The notes below the pieces were generated by a model. That model worked only from the letters and a program-made list of their open reading frames with translations. It was not told the origin of the DNA and ran no database searches. A stretch of 45,070 nt of DNA from assembly GCA_949287655.1 (NCBI GenBank), contig CASEHD010000020.1, positions 1-45,070 on the forward strand. Reading direction: 5' to 3'. This stretch comes from an uncultured Christensenella sp. Lineage in GTDB: Bacteria; Bacillota; Clostridia; Christensenellales; UBA3700. Position numbers and translations under genes: made by a program. This document shows, one piece after another, positions 31,094 through 37,964 of the stretch; position 1 is the stretch's first letter, and each line of letters begins with the position of its first letter.

Positions 31094-31127
31094 GCGAAAA
31101 TCGCCGCGCTTTTGACCGCGCGGCGAT
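31094..31127 (-). terminator. Terminator of the small-membrane-protein operon
   Basis: Perfect 10-bp stem ATCGCCGCGC/GCGCGGCGAT (31100-31109 with 31118-31127); only a short T-run (TTTTCG) follows on the minus strand. Confidence 0.7.
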
Positions 31128-31164
31128 ACTTATAAGGCATATACGGCCTAATTTTTCTTATTTT

Positions 31165-31242
31165 TCAAGCAAACGCATTAGAGACCAACATTAACGCAAG
31201 CAACACGATAATCAGAGTGTAAACCGTTATCTTCTTAGCCAT
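31165..31242 (-). CDS. 25-aa membrane/signal-like peptide
   Basis: The frame reads MAKKITVYTLIIVLLALMLV then SNAFA and stops. It closely matches the first 26 residues of the 192-aa protein encoded just upstream (MKKKITVYVLLIALVAVMLV...), so it looks like a duplicated N-terminus cut after the signal segment. The ATG overlaps the stop of a five-codon frame (ATG TGG AAA TAT GGC TAA) that itself has the strong AGGAGAGG site, so translation could be by coupling. It may be a real small membrane protein or a decayed copy. Confidence 0.5.
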   Translation of the reverse strand: MAKKITVYTLIIVLLALMLVSNAFA

Positions 31243-31275
31243 ATTTCCACATATTAACCTCTCCTGAATACCGAC

Positions 31276-31854
31276 TTAATACCTTTTTCGTTCAGTTTCA
31301 ACGCTGGGCGGAAAGCCGAATTTTTCTTCGTAATACGATCTGAGCAACTTGTCTACGATCTCATCCGTTACGGCTGTTTCCGAAGAATGTACGACCATAA
31401 ATCTGTCATCAGGCTGTTGTCCGTAGACTATCACCGTGCGGTCTTTGTAGCCTATCTTCTTCTGCATATAGAACAACTCGGCTTTGTCGGTGATCGTGCC
31501 GACCTCTCCTCCGTCGTCGGCGCAAAATCTGCCTGCCCACAGTTCGTATATATCGACGCGCACGCTTTTTCCGTTTACGTCAACGTCAAAAGAAGCTACG
31601 TCTCCGACGTCGATAACGCCGTACATCGCACTGTAATATTCAACGTTCTCAGGAAGTCTCGCCCACGAAGCTATATGACAACTTTTTCCCGGCGAACTAC
31701 CTTTTAGCAGGAACAGATCGCCTATTTCGGCTTCTTTATCCGTCATAGCCAATACGTTGTCCGCGATAAGCAAATTCAATGCGAATACGTTTGCGACAAG
31801 CATTACCGCAACAAGAGCGATAAGCAAAACATAAACCGTTATCTTCTTTTTCAT
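31276..31854 (-). CDS. Membrane-anchored or secreted protein of unknown function
   Basis: 192 aa. An N-terminal hydrophobic segment (about 5-27) with MKKKITVY at its start serves as signal or anchor; the rest (about 38-192) is a soluble extracytoplasmic domain with two cysteines (C59, C112 region) and a charged C-terminus ending ETERKRY. I do not recognise the family. GGGAGGGG precedes the ATG. It is the middle gene of a three-gene run of small membrane proteins that faces the HAD operon and lies upstream of rpoBC P1. Confidence 0.75.
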   Translation of the reverse strand: MKKKITVYVLLIALVAVMLVANVFALNLLIADNVLAMTDKEAEIGDLFLLKGSSPGKSCHIASWARLPENVEYYSAMYGVIDVGDVASFDVDVNGKSVRVDIYELWAGRFCADDGGEVGTITDKAELFYMQKKIGYKDRTVIVYGQQPDDRFMVVHSSETAVTDEIVDKLLRSYYEEKFGFPPSVETERKRY

Positions 31855-31867
31855 AGTACCCCTCCCG

Positions 31868-31978
31868 TCAAACCGTGAACACAGCCAGCATAAACATTAC
31901 CGCTGCGGAAATAAACAATACAACGCTGAGAAAAATACACGTGATAACAAACTTTTTGGAAATTTTTTCGTTTTTCAT
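31868..31978 (-). CDS. 36-aa single-span membrane protein
   Basis: The frame MKNEKISKKFVITCIFLSVV continues to a TGA at 31868-31870, with one hydrophobic helix of about 23 residues after a basic start. A very strong AAGGAGGGG site lies right before the ATG, and a consensus promoter about 50 bases upstream makes it the first gene of the run, 13 bases before the 192-aa gene. Function unknown. Confidence 0.7.
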   Translation of the reverse strand: MKNEKISKKFVITCIFLSVVLFISAAVMFMLAVFTV

Positions 31979-32033
31979 AATCCCCTCCTTAATGCAGCAA
32001 TATCAGAAAAGGTGCCAATCTCTTCTGTAATTG

Positions 32034-32062
32034 ATTATAACACGAAAATGAAAGAGCGTCAA
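32034..32062 (-). promoter_or_regulatory. Promoter of the small-membrane-protein operon
   Basis: Minus-strand TTGACG (32057-32062), 17-bp spacer, TATAAT (32034-32039). It is back to back with the promoter of the HAD operon. Confidence 0.85.
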
Positions 32063-32079
32063 TTCCGACAATTTCGGTA

Positions 32080-32108
32080 TTGCATACGCGCGTACAGTCT
32101 GCTATAAT
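32080..32108 (+). promoter_or_regulatory. Promoter of HAD-rqcP-ispDF
   Basis: TTGCAT (32080-32085), 17-bp spacer, TATAAT (32103-32108). The ATG is eight bases past the -10 box, so the first gene is probably leaderless. Confidence 0.85.
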
Positions 32109-32116
32109 ATTCATAT

Positions 32117-32824
32117 ATGGGCACTATTAAGAACGTAATATTCGATTTCGACATGACGCTGGGTTTCCGCACCACTATGTGGACGGATACGGTCAAAGAA
32201 CTTCTGCTTGAAAACAACGTCTACGCGACCAGCGAACAGATCCGCCCCGTCACGCACGGAAACGTTTATCCGTGGAGCGATCCGACAAAGTCGCACGCGG
32301 AATTTTTCAAAGGAAACGACTGGTGGGGGACCGTCGCGGGCAATATTGCCGAAGGATTGGTTGAAAACGGGATATGCGACGACCTCGACGCGAAAAAAGC
32401 GATGGCGGGATTGAGAGAAAGATTTATCGACAAAAGATATTGGAAGCTCTTTCCCGACACCCTCGCCACCCTCGAAAAACTGACGAAAGAGGGTTACTCT
32501 CTCGCGCTGGTATCCAACCATATACCCGAAGCGCGCGATATCTTCGACTCTCTGGGTCTCGGCGCCTATTTCCCTCGCATGGTGATATCTTCGGAAGAAG
32601 AATACGAAAAACCGCACCCGGAGATACTTACAAAGGCGCTCGGCGACTTTTCAAAGGATAAAACCGTGCTTGTCGGCGACAATTATTTTGCCGACGTTCT
32701 GGGCGCGATACAATTCGGTATGGGCGCGGTCCTGGTAAGAAAGCCGAACGTGAACGGATACAACTACTATTGCAGAACTCTCGGCGAATTGCCGGCGCTG
32801 CTCAAAAGGATGCAGAAACTATGA
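32117..32824 (+). CDS. HAD-family hydrolase (phosphatase-like)
   Basis: 235 aa. HAD motif I reads FDFDMTLG with both Asp, motif II is LVSNH, the motif III Lys lies in EKPHPEI, and motif IV is VGDNYFADVLGA. The helical cap sits between motifs I and II. This is the subclass I layout of small-molecule phosphatases (phosphoglycolate-phosphatase-like); the substrate is unknown. No Shine-Dalgarno sequence precedes the ATG. It overlaps rqcP by ATGA, so translation is coupled. Confidence 0.85.
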   Translation: MGTIKNVIFDFDMTLGFRTTMWTDTVKELLLENNVYATSEQIRPVTHGNVYPWSDPTKSHAEFFKGNDWWGTVAGNIAEGLVENGICDDLDAKKAMAGLRERFIDKRYWKLFPDTLATLEKLTKEGYSLALVSNHIPEARDIFDSLGLGAYFPRMVISSEEEYEKPHPEILTKALGDFSKDKTVLVGDNYFADVLGAIQFGMGAVLVRKPNVNGYNYYCRTLGELPALLKRMQKL

Positions 32825-33072
32825 GACTTGACAAATTTCTTAAAGTATCGAGAATAATTAAACGCCGCACCGTCGCCAACGAAGCGTGCGACGGCGGCAG
32901 AGTGGAAATAAACGGCAGACCGGCAAAGGCGGGCGCGCAGGTAAAGGTCGGCGACGTGGTGACCCTTCATTTCGGCGACCGCACCTTTAAATTCCGCATA
33001 CTCGTCGTCGAGGAGACGGTCAAAAAGCAGGACACCGCCGATATGTACGAGGTCTTGACAGATGAAAGCTGA
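32821..33072 (+). CDS. rqcP: S4-domain RNA-binding protein, RqcP (YabO) type
   Basis: 83 aa. Nearly the whole protein is one S4 domain: MRLDKFLKVSRIIKRRTVAN, CDGGRVEINGR, and VKVGDVVTLHFG. RqcP works with RqcH in adding alanine tails to nascent chains stuck on 50S subunits in Firmicutes. Hsp15-like proteins are the alternative, but size and the RLDKFLKVSR start fit RqcP. It overlaps the HAD gene by four bases and ispDF by eleven, a tightly coupled operon. Confidence 0.85.
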   Translation: MRLDKFLKVSRIIKRRTVANEACDGGRVEINGRPAKAGAQVKVGDVVTLHFGDRTFKFRILVVEETVKKQDTADMYEVLTDES

Positions 33073-34189
33073 CGTCATTATCCCCTGCGGCGGCTCCGGC
33101 TCCCGCACCGGGCTTTCTTACAACAAACTTTTCGCCGACCTCGGCGGCGTAAAGGTCATTGAAAAGACTCTCTCCGCGTTCTGCCGCGACGACGTTGCGA
33201 AAATAATTCTTCCCTGCTCAGAAAAAGACGAAAAGTTATTCAAAGAGATATCCTTAAATTTCGATAAGGATATAATTATCGTGCGCGGGGGCGCGACGCG
33301 CGGCGAATCCGTAAAAAACGCCCTTGCTTTCTGCAACGAGAAGTTCGTCGCTATCCACGACGGCGCAAGACCTTTCGTTTCTCAAAGCGTGATAACCCGC
33401 GCGTTTGAGATTGCTGAAAAGTCCGGCGCGGCGGTAACATGCGTGCCCGTAACGGACAGCGTGAGAAAAAAAGAAAAGGACGGCTCCGTCGCCGTGAACA
33501 GACACGATTACTACTCCGTCCAGACCCCGCAGGTCTTTAAGACGGAAGAGATAAAACGCGCGTACAATCTCGCCGAAAAGGACGGCTTTACCGCGACCGA
33601 CGACGCGGCCGTCTATGAAAGATATATCGCAAAAGTCGCGATATCCGAAGGCAACCCTTTAAACAAGAAAATTACGACCGCCGCCGACCTTGCCGCATTC
33701 GTTCCCGAAGATTTCAGAGTAGGAACGGGCTGGGATACGCACGCTCTCGCCGAAGGCAGAAAACTTATCCTGGGCGGCGTGGATATCCCTCATACGAAAG
33801 GGCTCGTCGGACATTCGGACGCGGACGTGCTCGTCCACGCGACGATGGACGCTGCGCTGGGCGCGCTGGGAAGGCGCGACATTGGCATGCTCTTCCCCGA
33901 TACCGACCCCGCGTACAAGGGCGCGGACAGCATGAAACTGCTTGAACACGTGATCTCCCTGATGAAAGAAGACGGCTACCGGCTCAACAACCTTTCAGCC
34001 GTGATAATGGCGCAAAAGCCAAAGCTTTCGCCGTATATACCGGCTATGGCGGCAAACCTCGCGGCGGCGTTTTCCGTCGACGTTTCGCGAATAAACGTTG
34101 CGGCGACGACGACTGAAAAACTGGGCATGGCGGGCAGAGAGGAAGGGATAAGCGCGATCTGCTGCTGCTCTCTCATCAGCGGCAACTGA
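33062..34189 (+). CDS. ispDF: Bifunctional IspD/IspF enzyme of the MEP isoprenoid pathway
   Basis: 375 aa. N-terminal IspD (about 1-212, MEP cytidylyltransferase): glycine-rich IIPCGGSGSRTG, HDGARPF, and the TPQVF block. C-terminal IspF (about 218-375, MEcPP synthase): GTGWDTHAL with the zinc ligands D225 and H227, GHSDADVLVHA with H259, DIGMLFPDTDP, and AATTTEKLG. In the IspD loop the usual PK after the glycines reads YNK, still with the Lys. The natural fusion catalyses two non-consecutive steps (IspE acts between them). The ribosome binding site lies inside rqcP. Confidence 0.93.
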   Translation: MKADVIIPCGGSGSRTGLSYNKLFADLGGVKVIEKTLSAFCRDDVAKIILPCSEKDEKLFKEISLNFDKDIIIVRGGATRGESVKNALAFCNEKFVAIHDGARPFVSQSVITRAFEIAEKSGAAVTCVPVTDSVRKKEKDGSVAVNRHDYYSVQTPQVFKTEEIKRAYNLAEKDGFTATDDAAVYERYIAKVAISEGNPLNKKITTAADLAAFVPEDFRVGTGWDTHALAEGRKLILGGVDIPHTKGLVGHSDADVLVHATMDAALGALGRRDIGMLFPDTDPAYKGADSMKLLEHVISLMKEDGYRLNNLSAVIMAQKPKLSPYIPAMAANLAAAFSVDVSRINVAATTTEKLGMAGREEGISAICCCSLISGN

Positions 34190-34513
34190 TAACGATCCTG
34201 AAAAGCGGAAACGCAAGCCGCGGCAACGCCGACGTCTTTACTTTTTATCCGTTGCGCCCGAAAGCCTGCGCCGGTTAAAACGCGCGCCGGTAAGCCTTAC
34301 AGTCGAAAACCGCGTTAAAACGCTTTCATCAAAAAAAATCACATCCGTTAATGCTTTGACAAAAAAATATTACGCCCTCTCTTGCGGATATTTTTTATCA
34401 TATCAACGCCGTTTTCGCGGTTTTACACCGCTTTTCCGCCTGTTTTCGGCATAAATCCGCTTTATCCGGTCATAATAAACGGTAAAAGGCGTAAAAGCAG
34501 TGCCTCGTATTTT
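34190..34513 (+). other. Non-coding gap after ispDF
   Basis: About 320 bases without coding character. The only structure I can support is AAAAAATATTACGC with GCGGATATTTTTT near 34363-34396, a loose hairpin ending in a T-run that may terminate the ispDF transcript. Confidence 0.45.
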
Positions 34514-34543
34514 GTTGCGGGTCAGCCTAAAATATGCTACAAT
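34514..34543 (+). promoter_or_regulatory. Promoter of the 105-aa membrane protein gene
   Basis: TTGCGG (34514-34519), 18-bp spacer, extended -10 TGCTACAAT (box 34538-34543). The ATG at 34550 is at the predicted start point. Confidence 0.75.
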
Positions 34544-34549
34544 AGGACT

Positions 34550-34867
34550 ATGAAAGAAGAAAAGACGACCAGAGGTTCATTGATACTAAACGACATTTTC
34601 GTCGCCGTAGGCGTTGTCATCGCCGCGTTCGGACTTATATCCGTGTTCGCGGTAGGCGCATTCGGCGCGATCTGTTCCGTCATCGGTATTTTCAGAAGCT
34701 TTACTTCCGCTACCGTCGCGGTCTCGCTGGTGCTGTCCCTGTGCGGACTTGTTACGGCGATACTCATGTTCTGGCTGGGCTGCCACGTCAGCCGCGTATT
34801 CCTGGACGGGTTTTCCGACTATATCGTGACCCGTAAAAAGAAGACTGCGGAACTCAAAAAGAACTGA
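34550..34867 (+). CDS. Small membrane protein, two spans
   Basis: 105 aa. Two hydrophobic segments (about 12-40 and 52-80) separated by a short loop, with a basic C-terminal tail (TRKKKTAELKKN). Family not recognised. The start is fixed by the promoter, since a longer frame would begin upstream of the -35 box; no leader remains, so the message is probably leaderless. A repeat element begins nine bases after its stop. Confidence 0.7.
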   Translation: MKEEKTTRGSLILNDIFVAVGVVIAAFGLISVFAVGAFGAICSVIGIFRSFTSATVAVSLVLSLCGLVTAILMFWLGCHVSRVFLDGFSDYIVTRKKKTAELKKN

Positions 34868-34875
34868 CCCCCCCT

Positions 34876-35054
34876 ATACCGGACCAGAATAATACGAACC
34901 TGGTTTAAAGCGGCAAATTTCCGTAGCTACTGCGTTAAATGCCTTGATAATATGTCTAATATTACCTGCGGCAATAATATTTTCAAGTGAGAATCGCTAA
35001 AAAACGCATAAAAGGCGCGCCTCAGGGCTGGTTCGTATTATTCCGGTCCGGTAT
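34876..35054. repeat. 179-bp element with 25-bp terminal inverted repeats (MITE-like)
   Basis: The left arm (34876-34900, ATACCGGACCAGAATAATAC then GAACC) and right arm (35030-35054) are reverse complements with one mismatch. The 129 bases between have no gene. Size, long terminal repeats and lack of coding suit a miniature transposable element; no clear target duplication is visible. Confidence 0.65.
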
Positions 35055-35069
35055 TCCCGACAAATTGCG

Positions 35070-35098
35070 ACCGCGCGAAAAGCGCGGTTTCTTCTTTA
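35070..35098 (+). terminator. Terminator after the repeat element
   Basis: Stem ACCGCGC/GCGCGGT (35070-35076 with 35082-35088), GAAAA loop, then TTTCTTCTTT. Confidence 0.75.
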
Positions 35099-35107
35099 TT
35101 TCGCACT

Positions 35108-35163
35108 ATGTCGCGAATTTTTTACAAAATTCGACAATATTTTTACAATTTTGTACAAAATTC
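35108..35163 (+). promoter_or_regulatory. Operator region with 0A box and two related palindromes
   Basis: Two 18-bp near-palindromes, at 35115-35132 and 35146-35163, agree at 16 of 18 positions; the second contains the perfect 16-bp palindrome AATTTTGTACAAAATT. The exact Spo0A box TGTCGAA lies in reverse at 35130-35136, and an inverted TGTCG at about 35109 makes a TGTCG...CGACA dyad around the first palindrome. All are just upstream of the promoter of the Spo0A-like gene. Confidence 0.65.
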
Positions 35164-35175
35164 ACCATAAAACGA

Positions 35176-35205
35176 TTGACGGACGTAACCGTACGATTGT
35201 ATAAT
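35176..35205 (+). promoter_or_regulatory. Promoter of the Spo0A-like gene
   Basis: TTGACG (35176-35181), 18-bp spacer, TATAAT (35200-35205). Confidence 0.85.
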
Positions 35206-35242
35206 CAAATCATTAAAATTCGCATTTCAAAGGATGAAAACC

Positions 35243-35950
35243 ATGAATAGCCCGATGCGCGTAGCAGTTCTGGAGCCGGACGATTCTCTTTCCGAGAGAA
35301 TTTTCGGACTTGTCGCAAAGTATTCAAACAACAGAGTTTGCACTCGATTCAAATCGTACGAAGACCTTTTTGCCGACCGGTACGCCTACGATATTTTCGT
35401 GTTCAACGAACAATTTTACCTCAGATTCCTGAGCGACGAAGAGTTCTCTTCTTTTCTTGCAGATTCCGCCCAGCGTTCTTACGTTCTGACCGATCCCGAC
35501 GGCTCGTCTCACCCGATATTCATACTGCACAGACAAAGGCGCGAAAACAGGGGCGGCGTCGCCGCAAAAATCGACGCTGCGGAAGACGAATTTTTAAGAG
35601 AACTCTTTTTAAAACTCGGTTTCAGACACAATCTGACGGGTTGCAGATATCTGAAAGCCGCGATAAAACTCGCGAGCCGCGACTCGTCTTATCTGAACAA
35701 GGGCATCACGAAACGGCTATACCCCAGACTGGCGGCAATGTTCGACTCGACGCCCAGCAGTATTGAGCGCGGTATAAGGCACGCTTTAAGCGTATGTTTT
35801 GAAAACGGCAGATTCAAAACGCAGTCGTCCGTATTCGGCAATTGTTTCGACAGCTGCCACTGCCCGACCAACGGCGAATTCATCGCCCTGACAGCGGATA
35901 TGCTTTCGACTAAGATCAAGTCGACTTTTTCAAACTCGCAGAGTCTCTGA
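35243..35950 (+). CDS. Spo0A-like transcription factor with degenerate receiver domain
   Basis: 235 aa. The C-terminal half (about 120-230) is a Spo0A DNA-binding domain: YLNKGITKRLYPRLAAMFDS, the recognition-helix block SSIERGIRHALSV, and CPTNGEFIALTADML match Spo0A's ITKVLYP, SRVERAIRHAIEV and PTNSEFIAMVADKL. The N-terminal part resembles a response-regulator receiver (MRVAVLEPDDSLSER with the acidic pair D13/D14) but the phospho-acceptor position reads FVFNEQF, with N55 instead of Asp, and the following MPxxDG block is absent. It probably does not respond to phosphorelay. The ATG at 35243 has AAAGGA at a good distance; an ATG nine bases earlier does not. It is a single gene with its own regulated-looking promoter, away from spoIVB/recN. 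Confidence 0.85.
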   Translation: MNSPMRVAVLEPDDSLSERIFGLVAKYSNNRVCTRFKSYEDLFADRYAYDIFVFNEQFYLRFLSDEEFSSFLADSAQRSYVLTDPDGSSHPIFILHRQRRENRGGVAAKIDAAEDEFLRELFLKLGFRHNLTGCRYLKAAIKLASRDSSYLNKGITKRLYPRLAAMFDSTPSSIERGIRHALSVCFENGRFKTQSSVFGNCFDSCHCPTNGEFIALTADMLSTKIKSTFSNSQSL

Positions 35951-35979
35951 ACGCAAAAGGCTTGACGCTCCCCGACGTA

Positions 35980-36384
35980 TTACTCTCCGTCCGCGTCGTC
36001 GAGATCTTCCGTCATCTCGTCCGCAAAAGCTTCTTTCGCCCTCTTAATTGCCGCCTTCCGCTTTTGCGCGGTCAAATATCTTTTGTCGTAATTCGCGAGA
36101 ACTTCGAATAGTCTCGCGTCTTCGGCAACGTTCATAAACGTATTGTATATTATCTCTGCGTTTTCAGCGTTTTCTTCAGCCCTTTCGGCTATTTCGCCGA
36201 TCACTTCGAGAGCTTTTGAATAGTCGCCGTCAAAGTCTGTGCAGACCGATATCGCGTCGCTCAGATCGAACGCGGCGCTGTCAAGAGAGTACGACAGATC
36301 TTCAAACAGCTGCCCCGGGTTTTCTCCTTCGTCGTAATTATACTTTACGATATATCTTAAAATGTCTTTATCTATCCTGAACAT
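35980..36384 (-). CDS. Acidic helical protein of unknown function
   Basis: 134 aa, predicted mostly helical, acidic, with a Glu/Asp-rich tail (ADEMTEDLDDADGE) and a basic patch before it (KRKAAIKRAK). No family recognised. It starts 83 bases after the acetyltransferase in the same direction and may be the last gene of the DUF1292 operon. It converges on the Spo0A-like gene with a 29-base gap and no clear terminator. Confidence 0.6.
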   Translation of the reverse strand: MFRIDKDILRYIVKYNYDEGENPGQLFEDLSYSLDSAAFDLSDAISVCTDFDGDYSKALEVIGEIAERAEENAENAEIIYNTFMNVAEDARLFEVLANYDKRYLTAQKRKAAIKRAKEAFADEMTEDLDDADGE

Positions 36385-36467
36385 CTCTTATGTCTTGTTT
36401 ATTTATCCTTGCCGAAGGCTTTTTTCGCCTCTTCGGTTATCCTTCCTGGCGTATCGCTTTTCGCGGC

Positions 36468-36974
36468 TCAGTCCTTCAACTTGCCGTATCTGCGAAGGTC
36501 GTAAATTTTTCCGTTTTTGTATGCCGCGCTCCTCAGTACGCCTTCGAGCGCAAAGCCGTTTTTCTCAAGCACCCTGCACGAAGCGATATTGGGCGCGAAT
36601 ACCTCTGAAGATATCTTCACGATATCGAGCGCCCGATAAGCCTCTTCCAGGACAAGCCCCGTCGCTGCCGTCGCGATTCCCCTGCCGCAATACCTCTTGT
36701 CGAAAATATAGCCCAGCTCCGCGTCCTTGACGTATATGCCGCTCTTGCCCTCAACCGTGATATTTCCGACGATTTTGCCGTCCGCGACGACCGCGCGAAA
36801 AATACCGTCCTTGCCGTCGTGCTTGCCTACTACCTCTTCAAGCCACCAATCGGCGTCCTCCCGTGTATAAGGATAAGGCAGTCTGTCGGTGAGATACGTA
36901 CGGTCCGTGTTGTTGCATACCTCGATAAGCCCGTCCTTAAGCTCTTCTGTCCATTTTACCAGCTTTACATCCAT
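36468..36974 (-). CDS. GNAT N-acetyltransferase, RimJ/RimL-like
   Basis: 168 aa. The acetyl-CoA-binding block is AELGYIFDKRYCGRGIATAA, with the R-x-x-G-x-G/A pyrophosphate loop; the end VFAPNIASCRVLEKNGFALEG is the usual RimJ/L C-terminal block. Such enzymes acetylate protein N-termini or small amines; the substrate is unknown. Its ATG lies one base after the stop of the broken DUF1292 gene, so translation was probably coupled to it. Confidence 0.85.
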   Translation of the reverse strand: MDVKLVKWTEELKDGLIEVCNNTDRTYLTDRLPYPYTREDADWWLEEVVGKHDGKDGIFRAVVADGKIVGNITVEGKSGIYVKDAELGYIFDKRYCGRGIATAATGLVLEEAYRALDIVKISSEVFAPNIASCRVLEKNGFALEGVLRSAAYKNGKIYDLRRYGKLKD

Positions 36975-36975
36975 A

Positions 36976-37313
36976 TTATTCCTGTCCGCCGCCGCGGAAT
37001 TTTTTCATAAAAAGCTCTTTATACTTGTCGTAAACGGCGTTCATCGTCTCTTCGTCGTCTTCTACCACAAGCGTGGTTTCTTTGTTGTCGTCGAACACTA
37101 CTCTGAAAATCACAACTTCGTCCGTTCCGATGTTCCCGATCTTTCTTATCGGCTTCAACAAGGCGTAGAGCTCGACGGAGTCGCTCTTCTCGCTGCAATA
37201 CGGTATGACTCCCACCTGTCAGAACTCCGTTTTGTAGCCTTTTTCGTTACAAATCACTATCGGATCGAAATTGTTGTCCAATAATATATCCAACAGATCT
37301 TTTTTTCTTTCAT
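36976..37313 (-). pseudogene. Broken DUF1292 gene
   Basis: From an ATG at 37313 with AAGGAG upstream, adding one A to the A7 tract near codon 4 gives MKEKKDLLDILLDNNFDPIV and on to KTEF, parallel to the neighbour's start MKDILDIILDEDNKENIV. An in-frame TGA follows (37219-37221 area), after which QVGVIPYCSEKSDSVELYAL and the rest of the domain (TTLVVEDDEETMNAVYDKYK) are open. As it stands only a 79-aa piece from a GTG at 37215 is open. One frameshift plus one stop indicates a pseudogene, or two sequencing errors. It is a tandem paralogue of the next gene upstream. Confidence 0.75.
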
Positions 37314-37327
37314 ATCCTTTTTCTCCT

Positions 37328-37660
37328 TCACAGTTTGGGCAGATCGCTTATGTCGACGCCCGATTCCTCAAGTAGTTTGTAGTATTCTTTGAATACCCCT
37401 ATCACGACATCTTTGTCGTCTTCAATTATCAATGCATGCCCGTCGCCGAACTTGTCGACCCTGAACACGATCCCCTCTCCTTCGTTTATTTCCTCGATCT
37501 CGTCCAGAGGCAGAAGGATAGCGTAAAGCTTTTTTTCGTCTTTTTCGCCGTAAACGATAACGGCGATCTGTTCAAAGGAACACTCTTTGCCGTTTTCGTC
37601 CTGAAGGACGATATTCTCTTTGTTATCTTCGTCGAGAATGATATCCAGAATATCTTTCAT
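37328..37660 (-). CDS. DUF1292 domain protein
   Basis: 110 aa, acidic. DUF1292 proteins (YrzB-like) are small proteins of unknown role common in Firmicutes; the pattern IVLQDENGKECSFEQIAVIV, LYAILLPLDEIEE, GIVFRVD and LIIEDDKD fits. The ATG at 37660 has AAGGAG; a longer frame to 37759 has no site. First gene after the promoter at 37815-37843, with a long leader of about 145 bases. Confidence 0.8.
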   Translation of the reverse strand: MKDILDIILDEDNKENIVLQDENGKECSFEQIAVIVYGEKDEKKLYAILLPLDEIEEINEGEGIVFRVDKFGDGHALIIEDDKDVVIGVFKEYYKLLEESGVDISDLPKL

Positions 37661-37814
37661 GTCTGCACACTCCTTATTTAAAAATATTGTACTTAAAGCA
37701 CGTCGGTATCCAATATCGTTTTTCAGACTGCTTCTTCGAGTCACGTGGATTTTACACATTCTTTTATGATAAAAAGCGTCTTATATGTCCTTTCTTCACT
37801 TATTTCATATGGTT

Positions 37815-37843
37815 ATTATATACTACCTTTTACTTTCAGTCAA
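37815..37843 (-). promoter_or_regulatory. Promoter of the DUF1292-GNAT operon
   Basis: Minus-strand TTGACT (37838-37843), 17-bp spacer, TATAAT (37815-37820). Confidence 0.85.
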
Positions 37844-37915
37844 TACATTGAGCTCTTATTACCTTAGATTTTACAAAAAGATTACCGTCCGCTTGCCCGG
37901 TTCCCTATGTTTTGC

Positions 37916-37943
37916 ATAAAAAAAGAAGGCTGTGCGCCTTCTT
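37916..37943 (-). terminator. Terminator of the queuosine transporter-SDR operon
   Basis: Stem AAGAAGGC/GCCTTCTT (37923-37930 with 37936-37943), 5-nt loop, T-run on the minus strand; 22 bases past the SDR stop. Confidence 0.9.
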
Positions 37944-37964
37944 CATGTAAAAACAAGTTTTTTA

